Assembly (NCBI RefSeq): GCF_002095535.1
Contig: NZ_MLJI01000001.1
Span: 1,725,832-1,789,831 of the forward strand
DNA: 64,000 nucleotides
Reading direction: 5' to 3'
From: Pantoea cypripedii
GTDB lineage: Bacteria; Pseudomonadota; Gammaproteobacteria; Enterobacterales; Enterobacteriaceae
Shown here: positions 28,428 to 37,904 of the stretch, piece by piece
Position numbering within the stretch: the stretch's first letter is position 1
Layout of the letters: the number at the start of each line of letters is the position of its first letter
Notes under the pieces: model-generated
Seen by the model: the letters and a program-made list of their open reading frames with translations, nothing else
The model's database searches: none
Told to the model about the DNA's origin: nothing
Made by a program: the position numbers and the translations under genes

Positions 28428-30061
28428 GTGCGCAACAACGCCAGTATGATGTGCTGATTATCGGCTCCGGCGGCGCGGCGTTGTGTGCAGCACTGCGCGC
28501 CGCGGTCGGTGGCTTATCAGTGCTGGTGCTGGAAAAAAGTGCCTGGCTGGGTGGCACCACGGCGATGTCCGGTGGTGCTACCTGGGTGCCCGCTAATCAC
28601 CATGCGCGCGCCGCCGGACTGGCAGATTCAGCGCAGCAGGCACTCGACTATCTGCGCGCTGCCGCCCCTGATGGCTGGCAAAGTACCGAAGATGCACTGT
28701 GGCAGGCCATGACGCAGCAGGCCGCGTCAATGCTGGCATTTATTGAACAACACAGCGCACTGCGTTTTGCCCTCACCAGGGAAAGCGATCCTTTGTGGCC
28801 GCTGGCGGGGGCAAAACAGCAGGGCCGGATGCTGGCACCGCTGCCGTTACAACCCCGGTGGCGGTGGCGCTTACGGCCCACGCCGTTGCCGCGTCTGTTT
28901 ACCTATCACGAACTGCTGGGCAGCGATCTCTGGCACCAACCCGTGCGCACGTATCTGCGTTATCTGCCGCAGTTACTGCGTCGCCAGTGGCGCGGAGAGC
29001 TGACTAAAGGCGCAGCGCTGGTGGCCGGTTTGCTCGATGCCTGCCAGGCGGTGGGGTGTGAGTTGCTCACTGAAGCGGCGGCGGAGCGATTGCTGATGCG
29101 CGGCAGCCATCAGGTTAGCGGGGTGCGTTATCTGCATCAGGGGAGGGTGATGGAGGTGACGGCACGCTGCGGCGTGGTGATCGCCAGTGGGGGTTTTGAA
29201 TGGGATCAACAACGCCGCAGCCAGCATTTTCCAGGGCCGTATGATTTTATCGCCAGCCCACGGGACAACAGCGGTGATGGACAACGCATGGCAGAGGCGG
29301 CAGGCGCGCAGCTGGCGCATATGGATCAGGCCACCATCAGTGGCGGTATCCCGGCGACACATAACCAGCCGTGGAGCGGTTTATCGATTTTCTTTCATTA
29401 CGAACCCAACGCCATTCTGGTGAATCGTCATGGTCAGCGCTTCACCAATGAATTTGTCTTCAATCTGGGGGCCGAGCTGGATGCGCGTGATGATCAGGGG
29501 CAACCCCGGCATCTGCCGGTGTGGCTGATCAGTGATGCGCGTCTGCTGCGGCGTGCACCGCTGCTGCGTTACTACCGCTGGCGCTCACCCGGCTGGATCC
29601 GCCAGGCCGCAACCCTGGCACAGCTGGAGCAGCAGCTGGTGTTACCGGAAGGATCGCTGCAAGCCAGCGTGGCGCGGTTTAATCAGGGCTGTGCACAGGG
29701 GCAGGATGTGGATTTCTCGCGCCATCTCAGCGCCGCACACGGCAAAGCCGACCGGCGCTTGCAGGGCGGTCTGGCACCGATCTGCCATGCGCCTTTTATT
29801 GCCATTCCCTTTAACCGCACCTTCCTTGCCACCAAAGGCGGGCCGCGTACCGATGCCTCTGGCAACGTGTTGCATCGGGATGGTCAGCCGCTAGCCGGGT
29901 TGTATTGCGCCGGTGCGGCGATGGCGAATCCGATTGGCAGCAAAGCGGTGGGGGCCGGGACCACGCTCGGCCCCAATCTGACCTGGGGCTACATCTGCGG
30001 TACATCGCTATTGGCGCGCCATCAGGCCTTAACTCAGGAGCCAACATTATGCACAGCGTAA
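28424..30061 (+). CDS. FAD-dependent dehydrogenase (3-ketosteroid dehydrogenase/fumarate reductase flavoprotein family)
   Basis: A 545-residue flavoprotein. The N-terminal Rossmann motif YDVLIIGSGGAALCAALRAAVGGLSVLVLEK, the GGTTAMSGGATWVP loop, VIASGGFEWD and the C-terminal LAGLYCAGAAMANPIGSKAVGAGTTLGPNLTWGYICG are those of FAD_binding_2 enzymes such as 3-ketosteroid Delta1-dehydrogenase. It probably inserts a double bond or oxidises the pathway substrate. It is translationally coupled to the binding-protein gene by an ATGA overlap, and its 3' end overlaps the SDR gene. Confidence 0.87.
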   Translation: MSAQQRQYDVLIIGSGGAALCAALRAAVGGLSVLVLEKSAWLGGTTAMSGGATWVPANHHARAAGLADSAQQALDYLRAAAPDGWQSTEDALWQAMTQQAASMLAFIEQHSALRFALTRESDPLWPLAGAKQQGRMLAPLPLQPRWRWRLRPTPLPRLFTYHELLGSDLWHQPVRTYLRYLPQLLRRQWRGELTKGAALVAGLLDACQAVGCELLTEAAAERLLMRGSHQVSGVRYLHQGRVMEVTARCGVVIASGGFEWDQQRRSQHFPGPYDFIASPRDNSGDGQRMAEAAGAQLAHMDQATISGGIPATHNQPWSGLSIFFHYEPNAILVNRHGQRFTNEFVFNLGAELDARDDQGQPRHLPVWLISDARLLRRAPLLRYYRWRSPGWIRQAATLAQLEQQLVLPEGSLQASVARFNQGCAQGQDVDFSRHLSAAHGKADRRLQGGLAPICHAPFIAIPFNRTFLATKGGPRTDASGNVLHRDGQPLAGLYCAGAAMANPIGSKAVGAGTTLGPNLTWGYICGTSLLARHQALTQEPTLCTA

Positions 30062-30816
30062 AAACCGCGCTGATCACCGGCGGTTCGCGTGGTGTCGGCC
30101 TGCGCATCGCCCGCGAGCTGGCGCAGCAGGGTTATGCCATCGCGCTACTGGTCCGCAGCGATCGCGAGGCGGCACAACGGGCCGTTGCGCAATTGCAACA
30201 ACAGGGCGCAGACGCGGCGTTCTGGCAGGTCGATATCACCGACCGCCATGCGGTGCAGCAGGTGCTGGCACAGGTGGTGCGTACTCTCGGCACGCCTTGC
30301 TTACTGGTGAATAACGCCGGTGCCACGGCGGCGGCACCGTTGCTGGAACTGAGCGACGAACAATGGCAGCAGGTGCTGCACACTCAGCTGACCGGCACCT
30401 TTGTGATCAGTGTGGAAACGGTACGGCTGATGGCACCGGGTGGCGTCATCATCAACATTGCGGGGGCTTCGGCCCATCGCTGTTATCCCAATGCCGGGGC
30501 CTTTGGTCCGTCGAAAGCCGGGGTGGTCAATCTCACGGCGCAGATGTCAATCGAATGGGCGTCGCGGGGCATTCGCGTCTGCGGCATCAGTCCGGGGCCG
30601 ATCCGCGATCCAGACAGCCACTGGGCCACTGACGAGCCGGAGCTGGCACGGGAGGTAGCGCGGCTACCGCTGCAACGGCCGGTGAGCGGGGATGAGGTGG
30701 CGCGCAGTGTCGCTTTCCTCGCCTCGGATGCGGCGGCGTCTTTTACCGGTCAGATGCTGATCCTCGACAGCGGTGGCCTGAATACCTGGTACATGACCGA
30801 ACAGGAGGCGAGATGA
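30049..30816 (+). CDS. Short-chain dehydrogenase/reductase
   Basis: A 255-residue SDR. The cofactor motif [16 protein letters not shown] is followed by [14 protein letters not shown] and the catalytic Ser of [16 protein letters not shown], where a YxxxK would be expected. Here the residues around it read [16 protein letters not shown], so the Lys is present but the catalytic Tyr position is Phe (F-G-P-S-K). That substitution would alter or weaken normal alcohol dehydrogenase chemistry. ATG 30049 has AGGAG upstream and overlaps the FAD gene by 13 bases. The end overlaps the ATPase gene by four bases. Confidence 0.88.
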   Translation: MHSVKTALITGGSRGVGLRIARELAQQGYAIALLVRSDREAAQRAVAQLQQQGADAAFWQVDITDRHAVQQVLAQVVRTLGTPCLLVNNAGATAAAPLLELSDEQWQQVLHTQLTGTFVISVETVRLMAPGGVIINIAGASAHRCYPNAGAFGPSKAGVVNLTAQMSIEWASRGIRVCGISPGPIRDPDSHWATDEPELAREVARLPLQRPVSGDEVARSVAFLASDAAASFTGQMLILDSGGLNTWYMTEQEAR

Positions 30817-31595
30817 GCAAAACGTTAATGGTGGATGCCCGACAGGTCACCAAATCGTTTCACGGCGTGGAGATCCTCAAAGGCGTGGATCTCAGCGTTG
30901 AACAGGGGGAAGTGGTGTGCCTGATTGGTCCGTCCGGTTCCGGCAAATCCACCTTTCTGCGCTGTATCAATCATCTGGAGAAGATCGATGGCGGTGAGCT
31001 GTGGGTCAATGGCGGCATGGTGGGCTATCGCCTGCAAGGGGACAAGCTTTACGAGCTGAAGGAGGCCGACGTGGCGCGCAACCGCGTCAATATCGGCATG
31101 GTGTTTCAGCGTTTCAATCTGTTCGGCCATATGACGGCGCTGGAAAACGTGATGGAAGCGCCGATGACGGTGAAAAAAGTGCCACGCGCACAGGCGATGA
31201 CAGAGGCCAAAGCGCTGCTGGATCGTGTTGGCCTCAGCCATCGTTATCATTCACGCCCGGCGGCGCTTTCTGGCGGCCAACAGCAACGGGTGGCCATCGC
31301 CCGTGCCATGGCGATGAAACCCTCGCTGATGCTGTTTGATGAACCGACCAGTGCGCTCGATCCAGAGCTGGTGGGAGAGGTGCTGGCGGTAATGCGCGAT
31401 CTGGCACGCGACGGTATGACCATGGTGATCGTCACCCACGAGATGGGCTTTGCCCGTGATGTGGCGAATCGTGTCGCTTTTATGGATAACGGCGCGATTA
31501 TTGAAGTTTCTGAATCCAGACACTTTTTCGCCGCACCACGCCATCCGCGCACCCGGGATTTCCTCGCCCGTGTGCACGCCGTGAGCGCAGAGTGA
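30813..31595 (+). CDS. Polar amino-acid ABC importer ATP-binding protein
   Basis: A 260-residue ATPase of the GlnQ/HisP class. Walker [10 protein letters not shown], the Q-loop region [23 protein letters not shown], the signature [19 protein letters not shown] and Walker [24 protein letters not shown] are complete. It energises uptake with the binding protein at 27.5 kb and the permease downstream. It overlaps the SDR gene by ATGA. A 67-base gap with a perfect operator copy separates it from the permease gene. Confidence 0.95.
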   Translation: MSKTLMVDARQVTKSFHGVEILKGVDLSVEQGEVVCLIGPSGSGKSTFLRCINHLEKIDGGELWVNGGMVGYRLQGDKLYELKEADVARNRVNIGMVFQRFNLFGHMTALENVMEAPMTVKKVPRAQAMTEAKALLDRVGLSHRYHSRPAALSGGQQQRVAIARAMAMKPSLMLFDEPTSALDPELVGEVLAVMRDLARDGMTMVIVTHEMGFARDVANRVAFMDNGAIIEVSESRHFFAAPRHPRTRDFLARVHAVSAE

Positions 31596-31624
31596 TTGAC
31601 AGATGCCGACGCAAACTGTAGATC

Positions 31625-31644
31625 TTAATTAATCAGTTAATTAA
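31625..31644. promoter_or_regulatory. TetR-regulon operator candidate 2 (reference copy)
   Basis: TTAATTAATCAGTTAATTAA: two identical TTAATTAA half sites around TCAG. It lies 18 bases before the permease ATG, so the second half of the cluster probably has its own regulated promoter. Confidence 0.8.
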
Positions 31645-31662
31645 ATTTGTCCGGTTGAAACG

Positions 31663-32544
31663 ATGAAGAGAACGCTGATGACGGATAAAACATTGACCTC
31701 CCCGCTGAACGCCACAGCGGATCATACCCGGCACGTGGTGGCGCAGCGCTATCCAGGCCGCTGGATCTCTGCACTGGTGCTGGCCGTACTGCTGGCGCTG
31801 GTGGCGCATTCGATGATCACCAACCCGAATTTCGCCTGGGGTACGGTGGGCAAATACCTGTTTTCACCCACTATCCTGCTCGGTCTGTGGACCACCTTCT
31901 GGCTGACACTGGTGATTATGCTGCTGGCGATCGTGCTCAGCGTGGTGCTGGCGGTGATGCGCCTCTCCAGTAACCCGCTGGTGGTCGGTTTCAGCCGCGG
32001 CTGGATCTGGTTCTTCCGGGGCACACCGGTGCTGGTGCAGCTGATTTTCTGGTACAACCTCGCGGCGCTCTATCCGCAGGTCAGTCTCGGTATTCCCGGC
32101 CTGTTTACCTTGTGGAGCGGCAGCACCAACGATCTGATCACTCCGCTGGCGGCCGCGATCCTCGGTCTTGGCCTGAATGAATCGGCTTATATGGCGGAGA
32201 TTATCCGGGCGGGCATCTCGTCGGTGGATGAGGGGCAGCAGGAAGCGGCTCGGGCGCTGGGTATGACGCGCGGCCAGTATCTGAAGCGGGTGATTCTGCC
32301 GCAGGCCATCCCTTTTATCATCCCGCCGACTGGCAACCAGGTGATTGGCATGCTGAAAACCACCTCGCTGGTGAGCGTGATTTCTCTGTCGGATTTGCTC
32401 TACTCGGCGCAGGCGATCTACTCACGCACCTACGAAAACATTCCGTTGCTGATCGTCGCCTGTATCTGGTATCTGGCCGCCACCACCGTGCTCAGTCTGG
32501 TGCAGGCGCGTGTTGAACATCACTATCGCTGGACACGGGGTTAA
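31663..32544 (+). CDS. Polar amino-acid ABC importer permease
   Basis: A 293-residue permease of the HisM/GlnP family. It has an N-terminal cytoplasmic tail, then hydrophobic segments (WISALVLAVLLALVAHSMI, ILLGLWTTFWLTLVIMLLAIVLSVVLAVM) and the family loop NESAYMAEIIRAGISSVDEGQQEAARALGMTRGQYLKRVILPQA, which contacts the ATPase. It completes the importer whose binding protein and ATPase precede it. ATG 31678 is an alternative start with AAGAG seven bases upstream. It is followed by the monooxygenase gene after two bases. Confidence 0.93.
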   Translation: MKRTLMTDKTLTSPLNATADHTRHVVAQRYPGRWISALVLAVLLALVAHSMITNPNFAWGTVGKYLFSPTILLGLWTTFWLTLVIMLLAIVLSVVLAVMRLSSNPLVVGFSRGWIWFFRGTPVLVQLIFWYNLAALYPQVSLGIPGLFTLWSGSTNDLITPLAAAILGLGLNESAYMAEIIRAGISSVDEGQQEAARALGMTRGQYLKRVILPQAIPFIIPPTGNQVIGMLKTTSLVSVISLSDLLYSAQAIYSRTYENIPLLIVACIWYLAATTVLSLVQARVEHHYRWTRG

Positions 32545-32546
32545 TT

Positions 32547-33614
32547 ATGCAACTCGGTCTGTTTAATCTGATGTCCTACAAGGACAACCCGCGCGGTGTG
32601 CAGGGGGTGATTGAGGATATGCGCAGCATGGTGCTGCTGGCGGAAGAGATCGGCTTCGATACCGCCTGGTTTGCTGAGCACCACTTCACCAACTACTCGC
32701 TCAGCGTCTCGCCGCTGATGCTGGTGGCGCATATGGCGGGCTATGCCCGACGTATCCGTCTCGGCACCGCCGTTGTGGTGCTGCCATTGTATCAGCCGAT
32801 GCGTATCGCGCAGGAGATTTCGCTGGTGGATCGCCTGACGGAAGGACGGCTGGTGCTGGGCATCGGCAGTGGTTACCAGGCGTGGGAGTTTGATCGTTAT
32901 GGCCTGGATGTGGAAACCCGGGGTCAGCAACTGCTGGCGCACTGGCAGTTTATCAGTGATGCCCTGACTCAGGGACATACCCAGTCGCCGGACCGTTTCG
33001 GCCAGCCGCTGCGCACTGATTTCCTGCTCGACACCCTGCAAAAGCCGCTGCCACCGCTCTATCTCACCTCGTCCAATCCGCAGCTGATTGCGCAGTTCCA
33101 GCGCTGGCAGGCGACGCCGTTTTTTACCGCAGGTTATCGCGGCAGCCACAAGTTGCAACAGATGGTGGCGGATGCACGCCTTGGCTGGCAGCAGGCAGGT
33201 CTGAATGCCGACATGCCAGTGGCGGTGCAGCAGTACATCCACGTCACGGAAAATCGTCAGCAGGCGCACGCCGCGGCCGAGCGCGCGTTGTTTGTGGCAC
33301 GCATGATCGCCGCCCTGCGCGAGAACACCAGCGTCAGCGAGCAGGCGTTTATCCATGCGCCGCCGTTGCCGGATGAGCCGTCACTGGAGACGGTAAGCAA
33401 TAACCTGATGATTGGCGATGCGGAAACCGTCGCCGAGCGCATGCTGGCGGAGATCCGTGCCATCCGTCCCAGCCATTACAACTGTTTCTTCCAGTTTGGC
33501 GATATGCCGATTGCCGATGCGCGCCGTTCACTGACGCTGTTTGGCGAACGCGTATTGCCGCTGCTGGAAAAAGAACTTGGTCCATTGACCCTTCGCACCG
33601 CCAGAGGAGAGTGA
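32547..33614 (+). CDS. Luciferase-like FMN-dependent monooxygenase
   Basis: A 355-residue member of the bacterial luciferase-like family. The TIM-barrel pattern is clear: GFDTAWFAEHHFTNYSLSVSPLMLVAHMAGYARRIRLGTAVVVLPLYQPMRIAQEISLVDRLTEGRLVLGIGSGYQAWEF. These enzymes use reduced FMN and oxygen to oxidise substrates such as amines or N-heterocycles. They need a flavin reductase; none lies in this cluster, the nearest candidate being the flavin-reductase-like gene at 50.9 kb. It is tightly packed between the permease and Rieske genes. Confidence 0.9.
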   Translation: MQLGLFNLMSYKDNPRGVQGVIEDMRSMVLLAEEIGFDTAWFAEHHFTNYSLSVSPLMLVAHMAGYARRIRLGTAVVVLPLYQPMRIAQEISLVDRLTEGRLVLGIGSGYQAWEFDRYGLDVETRGQQLLAHWQFISDALTQGHTQSPDRFGQPLRTDFLLDTLQKPLPPLYLTSSNPQLIAQFQRWQATPFFTAGYRGSHKLQQMVADARLGWQQAGLNADMPVAVQQYIHVTENRQQAHAAAERALFVARMIAALRENTSVSEQAFIHAPPLPDEPSLETVSNNLMIGDAETVAERMLAEIRAIRPSHYNCFFQFGDMPIADARRSLTLFGERVLPLLEKELGPLTLRTARGE

Positions 33615-33615
33615 A

Positions 33616-34779
33616 ATGTATCGCGAGAAAATTGATGTGGTGTTTGACGACGGTGACAGCATCCTGCAACGCATGCTGGAACAGCAGCGACATGATGCCA
33701 GCCGCGCAGAGACGCTGCCGCCTGAGGCCTATAACAGCGACAGCTTTTTCCGCCTCGAAGAAGATAAGGTATTCCGCCAGGACTGGCTTTTTGTCGGCCA
33801 TGTCTCGCAGGTTGCCAATCTGAATGACTTTTTCACCCTGGATGTGGTGGGTGAGCCGCTGCTGATTGTGCGCAACGATGAGGGCATTGCGGTGTTCTCC
33901 AATGTCTGTCTGCATCGCTGGGCACCGATTGCACAGGGCAGCGGTAACAGCCGATCGTTTATCTGTCCGTTCCACAACTGGACTTATAACACCCACGGCA
34001 AGCTGAGCGGTGCGCCATCCATGAATCAGGCGCAGGATTTTGACCGGCAGCAGTGCAGCCTGCCGAAGATTCGCCATGAAGTGGTATTCGGCATGATTTT
34101 CGTCACCTTCAATGCTGATGCGCCGTCGATGGCCGAACGGCTGGCCCCGATGGCTGAACGCTTTGAGCGTTACCACTTTGCCGATCTGGTTACCGCCTAC
34201 ACGCTGGATTACGACTGCCCCTACAACTGGAAGATGGCCATCGAGACCTTTATGGAGTGCTACCACCACGCGGCGGTGCACCGCACCACGCTGGAGGACA
34301 GCTTCCCCGGTCGTCTCAGCTCCATCATTGATGATGGCCCGGGCTGGACCATCTGCCATCAGCCACTGCGCAAAAACGGTGAGCTGAGCGAGATTCTGAC
34401 CGAAGGACTGCAACCCTTTAGCGGCCTGAACGAGGAGCAGATGCGTTACAGCGAGCTGGTGCTGCTCTATCCCAACTGCCTGATTTCACTCAACCCGGAT
34501 CGTATCTCCATCAGCGCCATTTTGCCCATCTCCCCCCATGCCACCCAATGGCATCGCGTGGTGCTGGTATCGCCTGAATCCGCTGCGCGTAATGACTTTG
34601 CCCAGACCGCCGCGAGTATGAAGCAGGGCAGCCTGACCATTATCGATGAAGATCAGTGGATCAATGCCGAGCAGCAGCGCGGCAGCCGTTCGCGTCTGGC
34701 CCGGCCGGGGCGGTTAAGCCATCTCGAAACCACCGTCTGGCATCTGGCCAATTACCTGAAAACCCGCATGGCGGAGTGA
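33616..34779 (+). CDS. Rieske non-heme iron oxygenase, amine-type alpha subunit
   Basis: A 387-residue oxygenase. The Rieske [2Fe-2S] ligands are Cys98-x-His100 and Cys117-x-x-His120. The mononuclear iron site has Glu214-Cys-Tyr-His217 and His222. The E-C-Y-H arrangement, with Glu as the bridging residue, is that of CntA (carnitine), GbcA (glycine betaine) and StcA (stachydrine) oxygenases, while aromatic-ring dioxygenases have Asp. A quaternary amine or N-methyl substrate is therefore plausible. The required ferredoxin-reductase partner is not encoded nearby. It starts two bases after the monooxygenase stop. Confidence 0.92.
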   Translation: MYREKIDVVFDDGDSILQRMLEQQRHDASRAETLPPEAYNSDSFFRLEEDKVFRQDWLFVGHVSQVANLNDFFTLDVVGEPLLIVRNDEGIAVFSNVCLHRWAPIAQGSGNSRSFICPFHNWTYNTHGKLSGAPSMNQAQDFDRQQCSLPKIRHEVVFGMIFVTFNADAPSMAERLAPMAERFERYHFADLVTAYTLDYDCPYNWKMAIETFMECYHHAAVHRTTLEDSFPGRLSSIIDDGPGWTICHQPLRKNGELSEILTEGLQPFSGLNEEQMRYSELVLLYPNCLISLNPDRISISAILPISPHATQWHRVVLVSPESAARNDFAQTAASMKQGSLTIIDEDQWINAEQQRGSRSRLARPGRLSHLETTVWHLANYLKTRMAE

Positions 34780-34789
34780 GGAGCAGGCA

Positions 34790-35776
34790 ATGCGTTATGT
34801 AAAGCTGGGCCACTCCGGCCTGGAGGTCTCCGCACTTTGTCTGGGAACGGTGACCTATGCGCCACCGGCACGCAGTGGCCGGAGCTGGACGCTGGATGAA
34901 GAAGCCAGCCGGGTGTTGATCCGTGAGGCGCTGGAGCAGGGGATTAACTTTTTCGACAGTGCCAACATCTACGCCAAAGGGGCGAGTGAAGAAATTCTTG
35001 GCCGTGCACTGCGGGATTTTGCGCAGCGCGATGAAGTGGTGATCACCAGCAAATTATATAACCCGATGCGCAGCGGCCCGAACAGCAAAGGACTGTCGCG
35101 CAAGGCGATTATGCAGGAGTGCGATCACAGCCTGCGTCGTCTCGGCACCGACTATATCGACCTGTACGAAATCCATCGCTGGGACAACGACACGCCGATT
35201 GAAGAGACGCTGGCAGCGCTGCATGACCTGGTGAAGATCGGCAAGGTGCGTTATCTCGGTGCTTCATCGATGTTCGCCTGGCAGTTCAGCAAAGCGCTGC
35301 AAATCCAGAAGTACGAACGCTGGAGCCGTTTTATCGCCATGCAGAACCACCTCAACCTGATCTACCGCGAGGAGGAACGCGAGATGCTGGCGTTGTGTCA
35401 GGCGGAGGGAGTGGCGGTGACGCCATGGAGCCCGCTGGCGCGTGGTCGTCTGGCGCGTCCGGTGGATGCGGCGAAAGCCAGCACCCGTGGCGCGGACGAC
35501 AGCTATACCGATTTTCTCTATGCCGCGACCGTCCAGGCAGACAACGCGGTGATCCGTGTGGTGGAGCAGGTGGCGCAAACGCGCGGTGTGCCGATGGCGC
35601 AGGTGGCATTGGCATGGCTTTACAGCCGTCCTGCGGTGGTTTCAGCGGTGATCGGTGCCACCCGTTCCCTGCACCTGAGCGACGCACTGGCGGCGCTGGA
35701 TCTGACGTTAAGCGCGGAGGAAATCGCCGCGCTGGATGCACCCTATATTCCCCATTCTATTGTTGAACATGACTAA
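34790..35776 (+). CDS. Aldo/keto reductase
   Basis: A 328-residue AKR of the YajO/PhdYeT-like kind. Catalytic-tetrad regions are present: Asp in INFFDSANIY, Tyr in the same segment, Lys in VVITSKLYNPM and His in LYEIHRWDNDTPIEETL. The NADPH region includes GVAVTPWSPLARGRLARP and SAVIGATRS. It probably reduces an aldehyde or ketone made by the oxygenases. It lies ten bases after the Rieske gene in the same transcription unit. The substrate is not known. Confidence 0.92.
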   Translation: MRYVKLGHSGLEVSALCLGTVTYAPPARSGRSWTLDEEASRVLIREALEQGINFFDSANIYAKGASEEILGRALRDFAQRDEVVITSKLYNPMRSGPNSKGLSRKAIMQECDHSLRRLGTDYIDLYEIHRWDNDTPIEETLAALHDLVKIGKVRYLGASSMFAWQFSKALQIQKYERWSRFIAMQNHLNLIYREEEREMLALCQAEGVAVTPWSPLARGRLARPVDAAKASTRGADDSYTDFLYAATVQADNAVIRVVEQVAQTRGVPMAQVALAWLYSRPAVVSAVIGATRSLHLSDALAALDLTLSAEEIAALDAPYIPHSIVEHD

Positions 35777-35788
35777 GGCAGGGCATTA

Positions 35789-37156
35789 ATGAAAACCGCG
35801 CAACAGATCGCCGAGATCAAACAGGCCCTGATGGCCAAAGGGGTGGAGTATTGCATGGGGGCGTACGTGGATATCCACGGCGTGCCGAAGGGCAAAGTGG
35901 TGCCAATCGGGCATCTGGATCAGATGGCGCAGGGATCGGAACGTTATACCGGTTATGCCCTTGATGGACTGGGCCAGTCGCCGCACGAAGACGAGCTGAC
36001 CTCGGTGCCGGATCTCGACCATATCATCCAGCTGCCGTGGGAACCGAAAATTGCCTGGATGCCTGCTGACAACCACTTCAAAGGCGAACCCTATGCGCTC
36101 AGCACCCGGGTGGCATTGCAGAATGTTATCAAGCAGGCCAACGCCATGGGGTTTGGTTTTAACCTGGGTATCGAGTGTGAGATCTACCTGCTGAAACGCG
36201 AGGAAGATGGGCGTCTGGTGGTGCCGGAGCGTGATAACAAACTGAATAAACCCTGCTATGACTTGCAGGGCTTTGTTGACCAGTTCGGCTGGCTGGATGA
36301 AGTCTCCTCCACCATCAATGCGCTGGGCTGGGATCTATATTCACTCGACCATGAAGACGGCAACTCGCAATACGAGTTCGACTTCAATTACGCTGACGCG
36401 CTGACTACCTGCGATCGTTTTATTTTCTTCCGCTTTATGGCGAAACACTACGCCAAACAGCGCGGGCTGATTGCCACTACCATGCCAAAGCCGTTTGCCG
36501 ACAAAACCGGCACTGGCGCGCATTTCAATATGTCGCTGTATGACATCAACAGCGGGGCCAACCTGTTTAAACGTGATGCCACCAGCGCCGATGATCCCTG
36601 GGGACTGGGGCTGAGCGACACTGGTTATCACTTTATCGGCGGCTTGCTGAAACATGGACGCGCGCTTTGCGCCGCGTTTGCCCCGACGGTGAACAGCTAC
36701 AAACGTCTGGTGCGCCAGGGGGCGATGAGCTACTTCTCATGGGCACCGGTATTTAACTCGTGGGGATCGAATAACCGTACCAACGCGGTGCGCGTCCCGG
36801 CAGGCGGCGGGCGGTGTGAATCACGTAATGCTGATGGCGCGGTGAACCCTTATCTGGCGGCAACGCTGGCACTGGCGGCCGGTCTGGAAGGTATCCGCGA
36901 GAAGATCGATCCGCGTCAGCCGAATGAAGACAACCTGTATGCCATTAGCGAAGCCGAGCGTCGTGAGCGGGGTATCGACTTCCTGCCGCAAAACCTGCTG
37001 GAAGCGGTGGAAGCCTTCGATGCCGATCCTTTTGTCGCGGCGACATTGGGGGAAGCGCTGAAGAAAGAGTTTATCCACTACAAGTTGCAGGAGTGGAACA
37101 GCTATCACCTGCATGTCAGCCAGTGGGAAATTGATCGCTATAGCACGATTTTTTGA
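35789..37156 (+). CDS. Glutamine-synthetase-like gamma-glutamyl ligase (GlnT type)
   Basis: A 455-residue glutamine-synthetase-family enzyme. Motifs include the N-terminal [66 protein letters not shown] and [37 protein letters not shown], with the ATP, Glu and metal sites kept. The GlnT/gamma-glutamylmethylamide-synthetase-like subgroup joins glutamate to amines other than ammonia. In a cluster with amine-type oxygenases it may activate or capture an amine, as IpuC-like enzymes do. It ends the rightward operon; a palindrome follows. Confidence 0.9.
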   Translation: MKTAQQIAEIKQALMAKGVEYCMGAYVDIHGVPKGKVVPIGHLDQMAQGSERYTGYALDGLGQSPHEDELTSVPDLDHIIQLPWEPKIAWMPADNHFKGEPYALSTRVALQNVIKQANAMGFGFNLGIECEIYLLKREEDGRLVVPERDNKLNKPCYDLQGFVDQFGWLDEVSSTINALGWDLYSLDHEDGNSQYEFDFNYADALTTCDRFIFFRFMAKHYAKQRGLIATTMPKPFADKTGTGAHFNMSLYDINSGANLFKRDATSADDPWGLGLSDTGYHFIGGLLKHGRALCAAFAPTVNSYKRLVRQGAMSYFSWAPVFNSWGSNNRTNAVRVPAGGGRCESRNADGAVNPYLAATLALAAGLEGIREKIDPRQPNEDNLYAISEAERRERGIDFLPQNLLEAVEAFDADPFVAATLGEALKKEFIHYKLQEWNSYHLHVSQWEIDRYSTIF

Positions 37157-37183
37157 TGTGCGAATCCGTGCGTTTTTGGGCCA

Positions 37184-37203
37184 GGTCGGCATGAATGCCG
37201 ACC
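37184..37203. terminator. Palindrome between convergent GlnT-like and tetR genes
   Basis: GGTCGGCAT-GA-ATGCCGACC is a perfect nine-base-pair stem between convergent stop codons. It differs in sequence from the REP-like family in this window and is likely a bidirectional terminator or a second palindrome family. Confidence 0.6.
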
Positions 37204-37218
37204 CTACCGGTGCGAATG

Positions 37219-37842
37219 TCAGGCATCAAGTCTTTCAAACACAAAATTGCGCATCACGTTGATCGCCTGCTTGTATTTGAAATTGGGGAACATCACGTTG
37301 CGGAACAGCACGCCATCCAGATAGGTCGAGATTAGCATCGCCATGTCGGTCGGATTCACCTCGCGGAACAGGCCGCTGGCAATGCCTTCTTTGATGGTGT
37401 TCTTCAGAATCAGTGATTCTTTTTCATAGAACTTTTTGATGGCTTTATCGATGCTGGCGATGCGGCCATTGGTGCTGGAGTAATCAAGGCTGATTTTGGC
37501 CAGTTTCTGTAACAGATGGAACTGCAGAATATGGATTTCGATCCACAGGAAGATCAGATCACGGGGGCCATTGGCGCTGGCTTTGATGTCGTCAAACTGC
37601 ACAAAGGCGCGTTCCACCGCCGATTCAATCACCTTGATAAACAGGTCCTCTTTGGAACCGAAATAGTAGTAAATCAGCGCCGAATTCAGCCCGGTGGCGG
37701 TGGCGATATCTTTAATGCGCACCGATGAGTAGTTCTGCGTGGCAAACAGGTCAAACGCCGACGATTGCAACAATTCCGCCACGTCGCGCTGGGTTTTACG
37801 GGGTTTCCTGCTGCCGGGTTCTGCTGCTGGGGCTTCCTTCAT
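37219..37842 (-). CDS. TetR/AcrR-family transcriptional regulator
   Basis: A 207-residue repressor. The N-terminal TetR DNA-binding domain reads LLQSSAFDLFATQNYSSVRIKDIATATGLNSALIYYYFGSKEDLFIKVI (residues about 24-72), followed by a helical ligand-binding domain. AAGGA lies seven bases before the ATG. It is divergent from the MetX-like hydrolase, and an operator candidate lies 15 bases upstream of its own start. The same motif before the other transcription units makes it the likely regulator of all of them, and of itself. Confidence 0.93.
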   Translation of the reverse strand: MKEAPAAEPGSRKPRKTQRDVAELLQSSAFDLFATQNYSSVRIKDIATATGLNSALIYYYFGSKEDLFIKVIESAVERAFVQFDDIKASANGPRDLIFLWIEIHILQFHLLQKLAKISLDYSSTNGRIASIDKAIKKFYEKESLILKNTIKEGIASGLFREVNPTDMAMLISTYLDGVLFRNVMFPNFKYKQAINVMRNFVFERLDA

Positions 37843-37856
37843 GGCGACATCCTTAT

Positions 37857-37876
37857 GAAATTAACTAATTAATTAA
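37857..37876. promoter_or_regulatory. TetR-regulon operator candidate 3
   Basis: On the minus strand TTAATTAATTAGTTAATTTC, three mismatches from the reference copy. It sits between the divergent tetR and hydrolase genes and so could serve autoregulation and control of the hydrolase. Confidence 0.75.
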
Positions 37877-37904
37877 CTCTATCATATCGACAATGGAGAA
37901 CGGC

